Numbered from the stretch's first letter, positions 1 to 11,997 are shown. The stretch is 64,000 nt of DNA from Flavobacteriales bacterium (GCA_020635715.1 JACJZG010000002.1:210333-274332); one strand, 5' to 3'. Translations and numbers: made by a program. The notes: generated by a model from the sequence alone, not told the origin.

Positions 1-270
1 GGTGCACCCAAGGCCAGGGCCATGGAGCTGATCCGGGAGGTGGAGGATGGCCCACGTGGTATGTTCAGCGGAAGTCTCGGCTTCCTGGCGCCCGACGGTA
101 CCGGGGACTTCAACGTGGTGATCCGAACGCTCCTGTTCGATGCGGCTACCGGCGACCTTTCCCTCACCACCGGAAGTGCCATCACGGCCCGGTGCGATGC
201 CCGGCAGGAGTACGAGGAATGTCAGTTGAAGGCGTTGTCCGTGATCGATGCGCTCGCCGATGATCGATGA
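1..270 (+). CDS. pabB: Chorismate-binding enzyme, C-terminal fragment (probably aminodeoxychorismate synthase component I)
   Basis: The reading frame is open from base 1 to a TGA at 268-270, so only the last ~89 residues are in the window. They contain the family signature of chorismate-utilising enzymes: GAPKARAMELI, then RGMFSGSLGF, then a VVIRT strand, and a conserved EYEECQLKA near the end. These belong to the anthranilate synthase I / PabB / isochorismate synthase fold, which aminates or isomerises chorismate in the cytoplasm. I prefer PabB over TrpE because of the short simple C-terminus and from memory of a pabB-tilS neighbourhood in Bacteroidota, but the fragment alone cannot settle the substrate reaction. 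The gene overlaps the next one (tilS) by 23 bases, suggesting translational coupling. Confidence 0.75.
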   Translation, partial: GAPKARAMELIREVEDGPRGMFSGSLGFLAPDGTGDFNVVIRTLLFDAATGDLSLTTGSAITARCDARQEYEECQLKALSVIDALADDR

Positions 271-1594
271 GGTGCGCCGCACGATGCGGGTCCATGGACT
301 CGCGCTGCCGGGCCAGCCCTTGTGGGTGGCCGTGAGCGGAGGCATCGACAGCATGGTGCTGTTGCACGTGCTCCGTTCCCTGGGTCATCCGTGTCGCGTT
401 GCCCATGTGGACCATGGACTGCGTGGTCCGGAGAGTGATGCGGATCGTGAATTCGTTGTGGCGCATTGTGCGGAACTGGGTATCCCGTGCACCGTGCGTC
501 GGGTGGATGTACGGACCCGCGTGGAGGCGAATGGCGAGAGCCTCCAGATGGCCGCACGCGCGTTGCGGCTGGAATGGTTCAACGAACTGGCTTCATCAGG
601 ACCGGAACGCGTGGCCCTCGCACACCATGCGGACGATGCGCTTGAGTCCTTCTTCCTGGGACTGATGCGTGGCCTTGGGGCCGGTGGATGGAGCGGCATC
701 CGCCCGGGCAATGAGGTGCTCATTCGTCCCTTGATCCGGGTGGAGCGCAGTACGATCGCTGCTTACGCCAAGGAGCACGGGATCCCTTGGCGCGAGGATG
801 CGAGCAACGCCGATGTCTCCTATGCGCGCAACCGCATCCGGCACGAACTGCTCCCGCTGTTCGAGCAGTGGCGACCTGGTACGCGGCGCAACCTCGCGCG
901 CAACATGGGGCTCTTCGCAGAGCTTGACCAACTCGCGCGTGAGGCGGGCGATGCAATCATCCAGAAGGCAAGGATCGACCCAGCGGGCGTGATCAGGATC
1001 CCCCTCAGTGCCGTGGTGGATGGAGCACCGCTCATCGTCCTCCACCGCCTGTTGCGCGGCAAGGGCTTCCACCCGGACCGGATGGAGGACATCCTGCGTG
1101 CGATCCACGATCGACGCACCGGCACGCGCTTCCCGGGCGATGGGGTGGAACTGCTCGTTGACCGCGACGAACTCGTCATCCTGCCAGCGGGTTCGCCGCC
1201 AGCGATCTGGCGGTTCGCCCATGCCCTCGACGTGCAGCCGGATGCTCCGCTGCGGATCATGCCGACCGCTTTTGACGAGGTCGATCCGACCGTGGGTCCA
1301 TGGACGGCCTGGATGGATGCGGACCGGGTCAGGTGGCCGTTGGAGTTGCGCCCGTGGCGACCCGGTGATCGCATGCGTCCGCATGGGCTCGGAGGCAGCA
1401 AGTTGATCAGCGACATCCTCATCGATGCGAAAGTGCCGGGAGACAGGAAGGACCGTGTGCTCGTACTGGCTGACGCGGATCGCATCATCTGGCTTTGCGG
1501 GCACCGGATCGCCGAAGGAGTGAAGGCCTCCATGGGTGCTTCCCGGGTGCTCCGTTTGGACCTTCTCCCACGGGGTGCCGGAGCTCAATTTTGA
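248..1594 (+). CDS. tilS: tRNA(Ile)-lysidine synthase
   Basis: TilS ligates lysine to C34 of the CAU-anticodon tRNA-Ile so that it reads AUA instead of AUG; it is an essential cytoplasmic N-type PP-loop ATPase. The PP-loop SGGIDSM is at residues 30-36. The catalytic region continues through a conserved AHHADDALESF segment, and the C-terminal TilS domain has the PWRPGDRM and ICGHR-like WLCGHRIAEG motifs. At 448 aa it has the usual length of the long TilS type. The start is uncertain: ATG 248 and ATG 260 are both in frame and both overlap the end of the upstream chorismate enzyme gene. Confidence 0.95.
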   Translation: MRSPMIDEVRRTMRVHGLALPGQPLWVAVSGGIDSMVLLHVLRSLGHPCRVAHVDHGLRGPESDADREFVVAHCAELGIPCTVRRVDVRTRVEANGESLQMAARALRLEWFNELASSGPERVALAHHADDALESFFLGLMRGLGAGGWSGIRPGNEVLIRPLIRVERSTIAAYAKEHGIPWREDASNADVSYARNRIRHELLPLFEQWRPGTRRNLARNMGLFAELDQLAREAGDAIIQKARIDPAGVIRIPLSAVVDGAPLIVLHRLLRGKGFHPDRMEDILRAIHDRRTGTRFPGDGVELLVDRDELVILPAGSPPAIWRFAHALDVQPDAPLRIMPTAFDEVDPTVGPWTAWMDADRVRWPLELRPWRPGDRMRPHGLGGSKLISDILIDAKVPGDRKDRVLVLADADRIIWLCGHRIAEGVKASMGASRVLRLDLLPRGAGAQF

Positions 1595-1654
1595 ACGATC
1601 CTTGGTTCCGGGTCGGACGGCACCTATCTTCAGGGCGCTACCAATCTCATTCTC

Positions 1655-1945
1655 ATGCTCGCGTTCAACGTTCAGGTCATTCCGAAGGAACGGATCCCTT
1701 CGTTGCGTTTCCCGCGTCAACCGCTGATGTTGAGCGAGCGTGAACGCAGCGTCATCCTGCAGAACATGGAGGAGGCCACCCGGCTTGGTAACGCCGAGCA
1801 CGGGAAATGCCGCATCGTTTTCCAGGACGATGAAGGGCTCAAAGCCGTGGAGACCACCATTTGGACCTACGATCCAGATAACATCGTGCTCAAGTACGGT
1901 ATGACGATCCCGGTAAGCCGGGTGGTCAGCGTGGACATCCCGTAG
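1655..1945 (+). CDS. Small conserved hypothetical protein, 96 aa
   Basis: This is a single small ORF 60 bases after tilS on the same strand. It has no signal peptide and no membrane segment; the composition is that of a small soluble protein. A C-terminal half with alternating charged and hydrophobic residues (VETTIWTYD, IVLKYGMTIPV) looks like a small beta-rich fold. I recall similar short uncharacterised proteins in Bacteroidota with the same VETTIW...VIPI pattern, but I know no function for them. The ATG at 1655 fits the conserved block, since little extra sequence precedes it. Confidence 0.7.
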   Translation: MLAFNVQVIPKERIPSLRFPRQPLMLSERERSVILQNMEEATRLGNAEHGKCRIVFQDDEGLKAVETTIWTYDPDNIVLKYGMTIPVSRVVSVDIP

Positions 1946-1994
1946 GAGTCCTAGTATCTTGTTAACGGCTGGGAGTCCTGCTGCCGGGTGGGTC

Positions 1995-2002
1995 TATTTT
2001 TG
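1995..2002 (+). promoter_or_regulatory. Bacteroidota -7 box (TATTTTTG) upstream of the DsbD-domain gene
   Basis: TATTTTTG matches the TAnnTTTG element read by the Bacteroidota primary sigma factor. It lies 14 bases upstream of the ATG at 2017. A TTG that could serve as -33 is not well spaced, so only the -7 part is supported. Confidence 0.55.
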
Positions 2003-2016
2003 CTTCACACTTAGGC

Positions 2017-2469
2017 ATGTACCCGCTGTTGCTTTCCATGTCCATGGCGCTCGGCCCGGTAACGGGTCCAGTGAGCTGGTCCTTCCTTGCCAGGCCGGCG
2101 GCGGATGGCCAGGTCGTGGTGGAGCTCACCGCCCAGGTCGACGACGGCTGGCATATCTACGCCACGCAGCTGGAGAATGACTTGGGACCCATCCCCACCA
2201 GTATCCGCTTCGATGCGGACCCGCAGTGGACTCCCGTGGGCGGGCTTGCGGAGCCGGAGCCGGAGGAGGTGTTCGATCCCAACTTCGAGATGCAGGTGCG
2301 TTATCATTCCGGATCGCCCGTCTTTGTGCAACACTTCAAGCCCTCGGCCGTTGGTGTGCATCCATTGCGCGGTGAAGTGGAGTTCATGGTGTGCAACGAC
2401 AAGACCTGCCTGCCGCCCGAGGTGGTGCGGTTCAACATCGACGTGCCCGCGGTCGAAGTGAAGCCCTGA
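2017..2469 (+). CDS. Stand-alone DsbD N-terminal (alpha) domain protein, periplasmic
   Basis: This 150-residue protein is a free copy of the immunoglobulin-like N-terminal domain of thiol:disulfide interchange protein DsbD, which passes electrons to periplasmic partners. It has a short hydrophobic N-terminus that could be a signal peptide, the DDGWHIYATQ and PTSIRF blocks of the family, and the redox pair in CNDKTCLPP near residue 130. The next gene, only 4 bases downstream, is a full DsbD with its own copy of the same domain and the almost identical motif CNDEMCLPP. The two are thus probably co-transcribed paralogous redox domains. There is no transmembrane or thioredoxin part in this copy. 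Confidence 0.85.
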   Translation: MYPLLLSMSMALGPVTGPVSWSFLARPAADGQVVVELTAQVDDGWHIYATQLENDLGPIPTSIRFDADPQWTPVGGLAEPEPEEVFDPNFEMQVRYHSGSPVFVQHFKPSAVGVHPLRGEVEFMVCNDKTCLPPEVVRFNIDVPAVEVKP

Positions 2470-2473
2470 TCCC

Positions 2474-4510
2474 ATGAAGTACTTCTTCGGCATCCTGCTC
2501 TTTCTGCTTGTTGGTGCATCGCACGCGCAGCCGCCTTCTGCCGAGGCCGAGGAACCGGTCAAGCTCTCGGTATCCGCGGTCCGGGAAGGTGATGCGTGGG
2601 TCATCAAGGTCACCGCTGCCATCGAGCACGGATGGTCCGTGTATTCGATGAACAATTACGGGGACATGGGCCCCTGGCCGACTTCGATCCGCGTGGACAG
2701 CGTGGCCGGTCTGGCCGTGGTCGGTGAACCGGCGGAGACCGGCCCGAAGATCATTGAAGGGGTGGATGAGATCTTCGGGATGTTCGTGAAGAAGTTCAAG
2801 GATGAGGCGGTGTTCTCGCAACGCATCCAGGTGAGCGATCCCGATGCACCCGTCACCGGAGCCGTCGAGTACATGACCTGCAACGATGAGATGTGCCTGC
2901 CGCCGGCCACGGTCTACTTCATCGTGCCCGGGCTCACGAGTGGCCGTTACGAACTGGGTGCCATCCCCTTCGACCCCAACGACACCCGTTTCCAGGGATT
3001 GGCCACGCGCTCGGGTTCGGCTGAGCTCAAGCTTGCCAATGTCGACCTCGCCGCACCCGTCATCAAAGGCGGTGAAGCCACCGTGGCGGAAACGAAGTCG
3101 CTCTGGTCCATCTTCTTCCTCGGCTTCATCGGTGGACTTGTCGCACTGCTCACCCCGTGCGTGTTCCCGATGATACCGCTCACGGTCAGTTTCTTCACCA
3201 AGGGTAGCGAGGACAAGAAGAAGGGATTGCAGAACGCGCTCACCTACGGCGGGTTCATCCTGGGCATCTACCTGCTTTTCAGCCTGCCTTTCCATCTGCT
3301 CGGTTCGGTGAACCCGGAGATCTTCAACGAGATCAGTACCAACCCGTGGCTCAACATCTTCTTCTTCGCGATATTCCTGGTCTTCGCGGTCAGCTTCTTC
3401 GGTTATTTTGAGATCACCCTGCCCAGCAGCTGGGTCAACAGCATGGATCAGAAAGCCTCCAAGTTCGGTGGCATGATCGGCATCTTCTTCATGGCGCTCA
3501 CGCTCGCTCTGGTCTCCTTCAGCTGCACAGGCCCGATCCTCGGGTCCCTGCTGGCCGGTGCGCTCACCGCCGATGGTGGCGCTTGGCAGCTCACCGCAGG
3601 CCTTGGTGGTTTCGGCATGGCGCTCGCCCTGCCCTTCGCGCTCTTCGCCCTCTTCCCGAGCTGGCTCAACTCCCTGCCCCGCAGTGGCAGCTGGCTCAAC
3701 AGCGTGAAGGTGGTGCTTGGTTTCGCGGAGATCGCCCTCGCCTTCAAGTTCTTGAGCAACGCGGACCTTGTGAAGCAGTGGGGCATCGTTCCGTACGAGT
3801 TGTTCATGGTGGTGTGGGTGCTTTGCGCACTGGGCATCGTGCTCTACCTCTTCGGTCTCATCCGATTCCCGCACGACAGCCCGGTGAAGAACCGCTCCGC
3901 GGTGCGCTGGGCCTTTATCGCCCTGTTCACCATCACCACGGGGTATCTCGCCTTCGGCCTGCGGGTTGACCAGGAACACCAGACCTTCCGTCCTGTGGCG
4001 TTGATGAGCGGCCTTGCACCACCCGCCGGCTACAGCTGGGTGCTGCCCCGGAAGGCCGAAGCTTTTCATGATCTGGCGACGGCCATGGAGCACGCCCGAT
4101 CGGTCAACAAGCCGGTCATGGTGGACTTCACCGGATGGGCCTGCGTGAACTGCCGGAAGATGGAGGAGCATGTGTGGCCCGAGCAAGGGGTGAAGGAGAT
4201 CATCGAGAATGATTATGTCCTGGTCTCCCTTTATGTGGATGACAAGCGTGAACTGCCCAAGGATCAGCAGTTCATCCACGAAACATCCACCGGAGCGAAG
4301 AAGCCCATCATCACGCATGGGAACAAATGGGCCACCTTGCAGGCGGAGAACTTCGCCAGTGCCAGCCAGCCGCTTTATGTGCTCCTGAGCCCTGAGGGAA
4401 AGCTCCTCACAGACCCCGTCGGTTATACGCCGGACAAGGAGGAGTACGCCGGTTTCCTGCGTCGTGGCCTGGATGCCATGAAGATGCTCACGGCGCAGGC
4501 GAGCCTTTGA
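2474..4510 (+). CDS. dsbD: Thiol:disulfide interchange protein DsbD (alpha, membrane and thioredoxin domains)
   Basis: DsbD moves reducing equivalents from cytoplasmic thioredoxin across the inner membrane to periplasmic thiols. In order: signal peptide (1-19), N-terminal alpha domain with CNDEMC, a multi-pass CcdA-like core starting near residue 210, and a C-terminal thioredoxin-like domain. The core has its two key cysteines in LTPCVFPM and FSCTGPILG. The active-site CVNC has its cysteines at residues 557 and 560. The length of 678 aa is normal for the Bacteroidota version. It follows the stand-alone alpha-domain gene by 4 bases and is followed by gmhA. Confidence 0.95.
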   Translation: MKYFFGILLFLLVGASHAQPPSAEAEEPVKLSVSAVREGDAWVIKVTAAIEHGWSVYSMNNYGDMGPWPTSIRVDSVAGLAVVGEPAETGPKIIEGVDEIFGMFVKKFKDEAVFSQRIQVSDPDAPVTGAVEYMTCNDEMCLPPATVYFIVPGLTSGRYELGAIPFDPNDTRFQGLATRSGSAELKLANVDLAAPVIKGGEATVAETKSLWSIFFLGFIGGLVALLTPCVFPMIPLTVSFFTKGSEDKKKGLQNALTYGGFILGIYLLFSLPFHLLGSVNPEIFNEISTNPWLNIFFFAIFLVFAVSFFGYFEITLPSSWVNSMDQKASKFGGMIGIFFMALTLALVSFSCTGPILGSLLAGALTADGGAWQLTAGLGGFGMALALPFALFALFPSWLNSLPRSGSWLNSVKVVLGFAEIALAFKFLSNADLVKQWGIVPYELFMVVWVLCALGIVLYLFGLIRFPHDSPVKNRSAVRWAFIALFTITTGYLAFGLRVDQEHQTFRPVALMSGLAPPAGYSWVLPRKAEAFHDLATAMEHARSVNKPVMVDFTGWACVNCRKMEEHVWPEQGVKEIIENDYVLVSLYVDDKRELPKDQQFIHETSTGAKKPIITHGNKWATLQAENFASASQPLYVLLSPEGKLLTDPVGYTPDKEEYAGFLRRGLDAMKMLTAQASL

Positions 4511-4545
4511 CCTCGGATCCCTCGATCTGACGCATCTTTGAAGCG

Positions 4546-5142
4546 ATGAGCGTCGACCAGATCCGTTCCCATTTCACCGAAGCCCAGGATGTCCTCGGCC
4601 GTTTCCTCGCCGATCCGGCCAATATCGCTGCGGTGGAGCAGGCGGCCGCGTTCATCAGCTACTGCCTGAAGCAGGGTGCCAAGGTGATCAGCTGTGGCAA
4701 CGGGGGCAGCATGTGCGACGCCATGCACTTCGCCGAGGAACTCACCGGCCGGTTCCGCGATGATCGGCCTCCCATCGCCGCCCTCAGCATCAGCGACCCC
4801 AGCCACCTTACCTGTGTGGGCAATGACCATGGCTTCGAGCAGGTCTTCTCCCGCTTCGTGCAGGCCCACGGACGCGAGGGCGATGTGTTGCTCGCCATCA
4901 GCACCAGCGGTAATAGCCCCAATGTGCTCCGTGCCGCCGAGGTGGCCCGGGAGAAGCACATGCACGTGATCGCCCTCACCGGCAAGGGCGGCGGCAGGCT
5001 CGCCGAACTCAGCACGGTGGAAGTGCGCGTGCCACACGAAGGCTATGCCGATCGCATCCAGGAAGTGCACATCAAGATCATCCACGCCATCATCGATCAC
5101 ATCGAACGCGACCTCGCTCGGCCACGCCGCGCTGAACAGTAA
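4546..5142 (+). CDS. gmhA: D-sedoheptulose-7-phosphate isomerase (SIS domain)
   Basis: GmhA converts sedoheptulose 7-phosphate to D-glycero-D-manno-heptose 7-phosphate, the first step toward ADP-heptose for lipopolysaccharide core. The 198-residue protein is a single SIS domain with the typical SCGNGGSMCDAMHFAEEL stretch, the phosphosugar loop AISTSGNSPNVL, and a conserved histidine-rich C-terminal helix (VHIKIIHAIIDHIE). Length matches the family. A -7-like CATCTTTG ends 5 bases before the ATG, so the transcript may be leaderless. Other heptose pathway genes are not in the window. Confidence 0.92.
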   Translation: MSVDQIRSHFTEAQDVLGRFLADPANIAAVEQAAAFISYCLKQGAKVISCGNGGSMCDAMHFAEELTGRFRDDRPPIAALSISDPSHLTCVGNDHGFEQVFSRFVQAHGREGDVLLAISTSGNSPNVLRAAEVAREKHMHVIALTGKGGGRLAELSTVEVRVPHEGYADRIQEVHIKIIHAIIDHIERDLARPRRAEQ

Positions 5143-5154
5143 AACCGGTAGTAC

Positions 5155-6693
5155 ATGCTTGTCAAGGTCTTCGGCAGTGCCGTGTTCGGCATCAATGCCA
5201 CCATCGTCACCGCCGAGGTGAACGTGGAGAATGGCGCGTTCTTCTTCCTCGTTGGCCTGCCGGATAGCGCTGTGAAGGAAAGCCAGCAGCGTATGGACGC
5301 CGCACTGCGCAACAACGGGCTCTACTTCCCGCGTGGCAAGGGTGTCACCATCAACCTGGCACCGGCCGATATCCGGAAGGAGGGCACGGCCTACGATCTG
5401 CCGCTCGCTGTCGGTCTGCTCGCTGCCACCGATCAAGCACCTCCGGACCTGTTGGAGACGCACCTCGTCATGGGTGAACTTTCGCTCGACGGTGGCGTAC
5501 GCCCCATCAAAGGCGCATTGCCCATCGCGTTGGAAGCGAAACGGCAAGGTTTCAAAGGCATCATCCTCCCCGCCGCCAACGCCCGTGAAGCCGCCATCGT
5601 CACGGGCCTCACCGTGTACGGCGTGGAACACCTGCGCGAAGTGGTGGACATCCTCCATGGGCGCCCCTCCGTGCAACCCACCGTGGTGGACATCGAAGCC
5701 GAGTTCGCCAACAGCAGCCGCAGCTATCCGGTCGACATCGCCGACGTGAAAGGGCAGGAGAACATCAAGCGCGCTTTCGAGATCGCCGCCGCCGGTGGAC
5801 ACAACATCATCCTTATCGGGCCTCCGGGGGCGGGCAAGACCATGCTCGCCAAGCGGCTTCCCACGATCCTCCCGCCGCTCAACATCGACGAGGCGCTGGA
5901 GACGACGAAGATCCACAGCGTGGCCGGGAAGCTGAGGAAGGAGGACAGCCTGTTGAGCGTACGACCCTACCGATCGCCGCACCACACCATCAGTGATGTC
6001 GCGCTCGTGGGTGGTGGATCTTTCCCACAGCCGGGTGAGATCAGTCTCGCACACAACGGCGTGCTCTTTCTGGACGAGCTGCCCGAGTTCAAACGCCAGG
6101 TGCTGGAGGTGTTGCGCCAGCCCCTGGAAGATCGTGTGGTCACCATCAGCCGGGCCAGGTTCACGGTGGAGTACCCGGCCAGTTTCATGCTCGTGGCCGC
6201 CATGAACCCATGTCCCTGCGGCTACTACAATCACCCGGATAAACAATGCGTCTGCGCTCCCGGCGTGGTGCAGAAGTACCTCAACAAGGTGAGCGGCCCC
6301 CTGCTCGATCGCATCGATATCCACATTGAAGTGACGCCGGTGCCTTTCACCGAACTGAGCGCCGAACGCCCGGCGGAGAAGAGCGCCGATATGCGTGAGC
6401 GGGTCATCATCGCGCGGAAGGTGCAGCAAGACCGCTACGAGGGGAGGAAGATCCACTGCAACGCCCAGATGGGCAGCAAGGAGCTGCGTGAGATATGCCG
6501 TATCGATGCCGCCGGCAAGGCTCTGCTGGAGAAGGCGATGGAACGCCTCGGCCTAAGCGCCCGCGCGTACGACCGCATCCTGAAGGTGAGCCGCACCATC
6601 GCCGACATGAGCGGCAGCCCGGATATCCGCACCGAACACCTCGCCGAGGCCATCCAGTACCGCAGTTTGGATCGGGAGGGGTGGGCGGGCTGA
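5155..6693 (+). CDS. comM: YifB/ComM-family Mg-chelatase-like AAA+ ATPase
   Basis: Proteins of this family (YifB, ComM) are hexameric AAA+ ATPases; ComM is a helicase that aids branch migration during natural transformation. The 512-residue protein has the N-terminal Lon-protease-like ChlI domain, then a Walker A GPPGAGKT at residues 222-229 and a Walker B in GVLFLDELPEF. Next come the zinc-ribbon-like cysteines in NPCPCGYYNHPDKQCVC and the C-terminal sensor-2 helical domain with LSARAYDRILKVSRTIADM. It starts 12 bases after gmhA. Whether the organism is transformable cannot be seen here, so comM is a family name rather than a proven role. Confidence 0.93.
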   Translation: MLVKVFGSAVFGINATIVTAEVNVENGAFFFLVGLPDSAVKESQQRMDAALRNNGLYFPRGKGVTINLAPADIRKEGTAYDLPLAVGLLAATDQAPPDLLETHLVMGELSLDGGVRPIKGALPIALEAKRQGFKGIILPAANAREAAIVTGLTVYGVEHLREVVDILHGRPSVQPTVVDIEAEFANSSRSYPVDIADVKGQENIKRAFEIAAAGGHNIILIGPPGAGKTMLAKRLPTILPPLNIDEALETTKIHSVAGKLRKEDSLLSVRPYRSPHHTISDVALVGGGSFPQPGEISLAHNGVLFLDELPEFKRQVLEVLRQPLEDRVVTISRARFTVEYPASFMLVAAMNPCPCGYYNHPDKQCVCAPGVVQKYLNKVSGPLLDRIDIHIEVTPVPFTELSAERPAEKSADMRERVIIARKVQQDRYEGRKIHCNAQMGSKELREICRIDAAGKALLEKAMERLGLSARAYDRILKVSRTIADMSGSPDIRTEHLAEAIQYRSLDREGWAG

Positions 6694-6753
6694 TCCGTAA
6701 CCTTTTCGCCCGATCCACCGTTCGAGGGGGACGAACAAATCCCTCCCGACGCC

Positions 6754-7449
6754 GTGCGCTTATTCCTTGCTGTTCCCTTCCTGGTCCTTACACTGTCAAG
6801 CACGGCTCTCACCGCTGGCGACCCGAAGTCCGGACGCATCTACCTGAGCGAGGTGCTTGAGCCGACCACCAAAGGGAAGGCGAGCTATTACATGCAGGCC
6901 GATGGGAAAGCGGGGGAGCTGTTCATCGGGAAGATCTTCACGATGGACGGCAAGCTCAAGGCCGAAGGGCATTTCCTTGATGAGAAACTGACGCTGGAGC
7001 AGGGACCGTTCGTCTTCTACCACCCGAACGGAAAGGTGGAGAGCAAGGGCGAATACCTGAAAGGCAGGAAGACCGGCATCTGGCTGCGCTATGACCCCTG
7101 GGGTGGTGCGCTGGCCGAGAAGGTCTATGATCCGGAACCGCTCGAGAACATCCTCTACACACGCGCCGAGACCATGCCGGCCTTCAAGGGCGGTGACGAG
7201 CGCGCGTTCGTGCGCGTGATCAAGGAGGGGGTGAAACTTCCTGCGGGCTCCGTCGTAAAAGGACCTGTAATGGCCTCCTTCGTGGTGGAGAAGAACGGCG
7301 AACTGAGCGATGTGAAGGTGATCGAAGGCCAGGACAAGGCCGTTGATGAGCAGGTGGTGGATGTGATCAAGTCCACCTCGCCTTGGACACCAGGCGCGGA
7401 GAAAGGTGTCCCCGTGCGCGTGCAGATGCGTGTGCCGGTCCAATTCTAG
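6754..7449 (+). CDS. Secreted TonB-C / antitoxin-like repeat protein
   Basis: The start is a GTG at 6754, which gives a good signal peptide (about 20 residues, ending around TALTAG). The middle part (about residues 65-115) has YwqK/MORN-like toxin-antitoxin repeat strands (FTMDGKLKAEGHF, FYHPNGKVESKGEY). The C-terminal ~85 residues are a TonB C-terminal domain (AFKGGDERAFVRVI, VKGPVMASFVVEKNGE, DVKVIEGQD). Unlike a true TonB it has no N-terminal membrane anchor followed by a Pro-rich linker, so it is likely a periplasmic or surface protein and not an energy transducer. It converges on secA across a strong hairpin. Confidence 0.8.
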   Translation: MRLFLAVPFLVLTLSSTALTAGDPKSGRIYLSEVLEPTTKGKASYYMQADGKAGELFIGKIFTMDGKLKAEGHFLDEKLTLEQGPFVFYHPNGKVESKGEYLKGRKTGIWLRYDPWGGALAEKVYDPEPLENILYTRAETMPAFKGGDERAFVRVIKEGVKLPAGSVVKGPVMASFVVEKNGELSDVKVIEGQDKAVDEQVVDVIKSTSPWTPGAEKGVPVRVQMRVPVQF

Positions 7450-7476
7450 AACCCCAACTACATACACCATAAGCAG

Positions 7477-7504
7477 GAAGGCCCTCGAGCGATCGGGGGC
7501 CTTC
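7477..7504. terminator. Intrinsic terminator hairpin between convergent genes
   Basis: A 12-bp stem with arms GAAGGCCCTCGA and TCGGGGGCCTTC closes on a GCGA tetraloop, with one G-T pair. It sits between the convergent ends of the TonB-C gene (7449) and secA (7561) and could serve both strands. Neither side has a long T-tract. Confidence 0.75.
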
Positions 7505-7560
7505 GGCTGTTCGGTCGGTCCGCTGGACCGTTGTCTAGTGCGTTATCGGTTCGCCAGGTC

Positions 7561-10944
<3,384 letters not shown>

Positions 10945-10997
10945 GTGCAACGGGTGGAGCGGCAGGCCGGGGCGAGCAGGTCCTTTTAATGGGGTGG

Positions 10998-11005
10998 CAA
11001 AGGTA
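10998..11005 (-). promoter_or_regulatory. secA: -7 box (TACCTTTG) of secA
   Basis: Reading on the minus strand the element is TACCTTTG, a match to TAnnTTTG, 53 bases upstream of the secA ATG. Confidence 0.5.
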
Positions 11006-11077
11006 GCAGGCTGCTCCGAGCACAGACCTTGCCGTGGTGCTTGGTCCTGCCAAGCCGTCAGGAACGGTCAGGAAGTA

Positions 11078-11115
11078 GGAACCCCGGCCGTGAGCGTTGC
11101 TCGGACCGGGGTTCC
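11078..11115 (-). terminator. Terminator hairpin after the DUF2795 gene
   Basis: A perfect 10-bp stem, GGAACCCCGG with CCGGGGTTCC, is extended inward by a GAGC/GCTC helix. It lies 16 bases past the stop of the DUF2795 gene on its strand and upstream of secA, separating the two transcripts. Confidence 0.75.
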
Positions 11116-11131
11116 CAGAATGGTCAGGAGC

Positions 11132-11353
11132 TCAGTATTCGTCCTCGTTGAAGAAGAAGTCCTCCTTCGATGGGTAGTCCGGCCAGATGTCCTCGATCGT
11201 TTCGAAGACCTCCTCATCATCCTCGATCCCTTGCAGGTTCTCGACCACCTCCAATGGTGCGCCGGTACGCATGGCGAAATCGATCAGTTCGTCCTTGGTG
11301 GCGGGCCAGGGCGCATCCTCCAGGTACGACGCGAGTTCCAGTGTCCAATACAT
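11132..11353 (-). CDS. DUF2795-type small protein, 73 aa
   Basis: This is a short acidic cytoplasmic protein with the compact helical DUF2795 pattern: YLEDAPWPATKDELIDFA, then GAPLEVVENLQGI, and an acidic tail with DEEVFETIEDIWPDYP. Proteins of this type are small, widespread and of unknown function in Bacteroidota. It is a monocistron bounded by its own promoter (TATATTTG at 11388-11395) and a terminator hairpin at 11078-11115. Confidence 0.85.
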   Translation of the reverse strand: MYWTLELASYLEDAPWPATKDELIDFAMRTGAPLEVVENLQGIEDDEEVFETIEDIWPDYPSKEDFFFNEDEY

Positions 11354-11387
11354 CGATAGGCCGTGTTAGGGTCCGTGAAATTGGCCG

Positions 11388-11395
11388 CAAATATA
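11388..11395 (-). promoter_or_regulatory. -7 box (TATATTTG) of the DUF2795 gene
   Basis: A perfect TAnnTTTG on the minus strand, 34 bases before the ATG at 11353. Confidence 0.65.
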
Positions 11396-11445
11396 GACGG
11401 ATCGTCATGCCCGGCGCCCGGACTTATCAACCGCGCCGGAACGCC

Positions 11446-11997
11446 CTACTGGCGCGGGTTCCAGGGAGTATCGGCCACTCCGTCCACATGGGCCAGGTGC
11501 CGGGCCAGGACGAATAGGAGGTCGCTGAGCCGGTTGAGGTAGCGAAGGGCCGTGGTCGGGACCTCCTCCGAAGCAGCAAGGGTCACCAGCAGTCTTTCAG
11601 CCCGGCGGCATACCGTGCGGCACACATGCGCCTGCGATGCGGCCAGATGACCGCCTGGCAGGATGAAGTTGCGCATCTCCGGCAACTCCTTGTCCATGCC
11701 GTCCATGGCCGATTCCAGCGCGGCGATGTCCGCATCGGTCACCTGTGGCACCTTGAACTTCTCCGCCTGCTCCTCGCTGCCACTGGCCAGCCGGGAACCC
11801 AGGCTGAAGAGCTTCTCCTGGATCGGGACGAGCAGTGCATCGCGCCGACCCGCGGCATGATCGCGCAGCAGACCGATGTGGCTGTTCAGCTCATCAAGGG
11901 TGCCGTACACCTCGATCCTAAGCGTGTCCTTCGGGACGCGGTGCCCGCCCAGCAAGCTGGTCTGCCCTTGGTCCCCGGTTCGTGTGTAGATCTTCAT
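11446..11997 (-). CDS. pduO: Cob(I)alamin adenosyltransferase, PduO type
   Basis: The enzyme transfers the adenosyl group of ATP to cob(I)alamin, making the coenzyme B12 used by, for example, methylmalonyl-CoA mutase. The N-terminus has the diagnostic MKIYTRTGDQGQTSLLGG phosphate-binding segment, followed by RIEVYGTLDELNSHIGLLRD. The C-terminal helices contain AHVCRTVCRRAERLL and the YLNRLSDLLFVLAR block. I chose ATG 11997, which begins exactly at the conserved start of the family (183 aa). A longer in-frame extension to 12144 lies inside the upstream methyltransferase gene and is not conserved. It follows that gene by 8 bases, so the two are probably one transcript. Confidence 0.93.
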   Translation of the reverse strand: MKIYTRTGDQGQTSLLGGHRVPKDTLRIEVYGTLDELNSHIGLLRDHAAGRRDALLVPIQEKLFSLGSRLASGSEEQAEKFKVPQVTDADIAALESAMDGMDKELPEMRNFILPGGHLAASQAHVCRTVCRRAERLLVTLAASEEVPTTALRYLNRLSDLLFVLARHLAHVDGVADTPWNPRQ

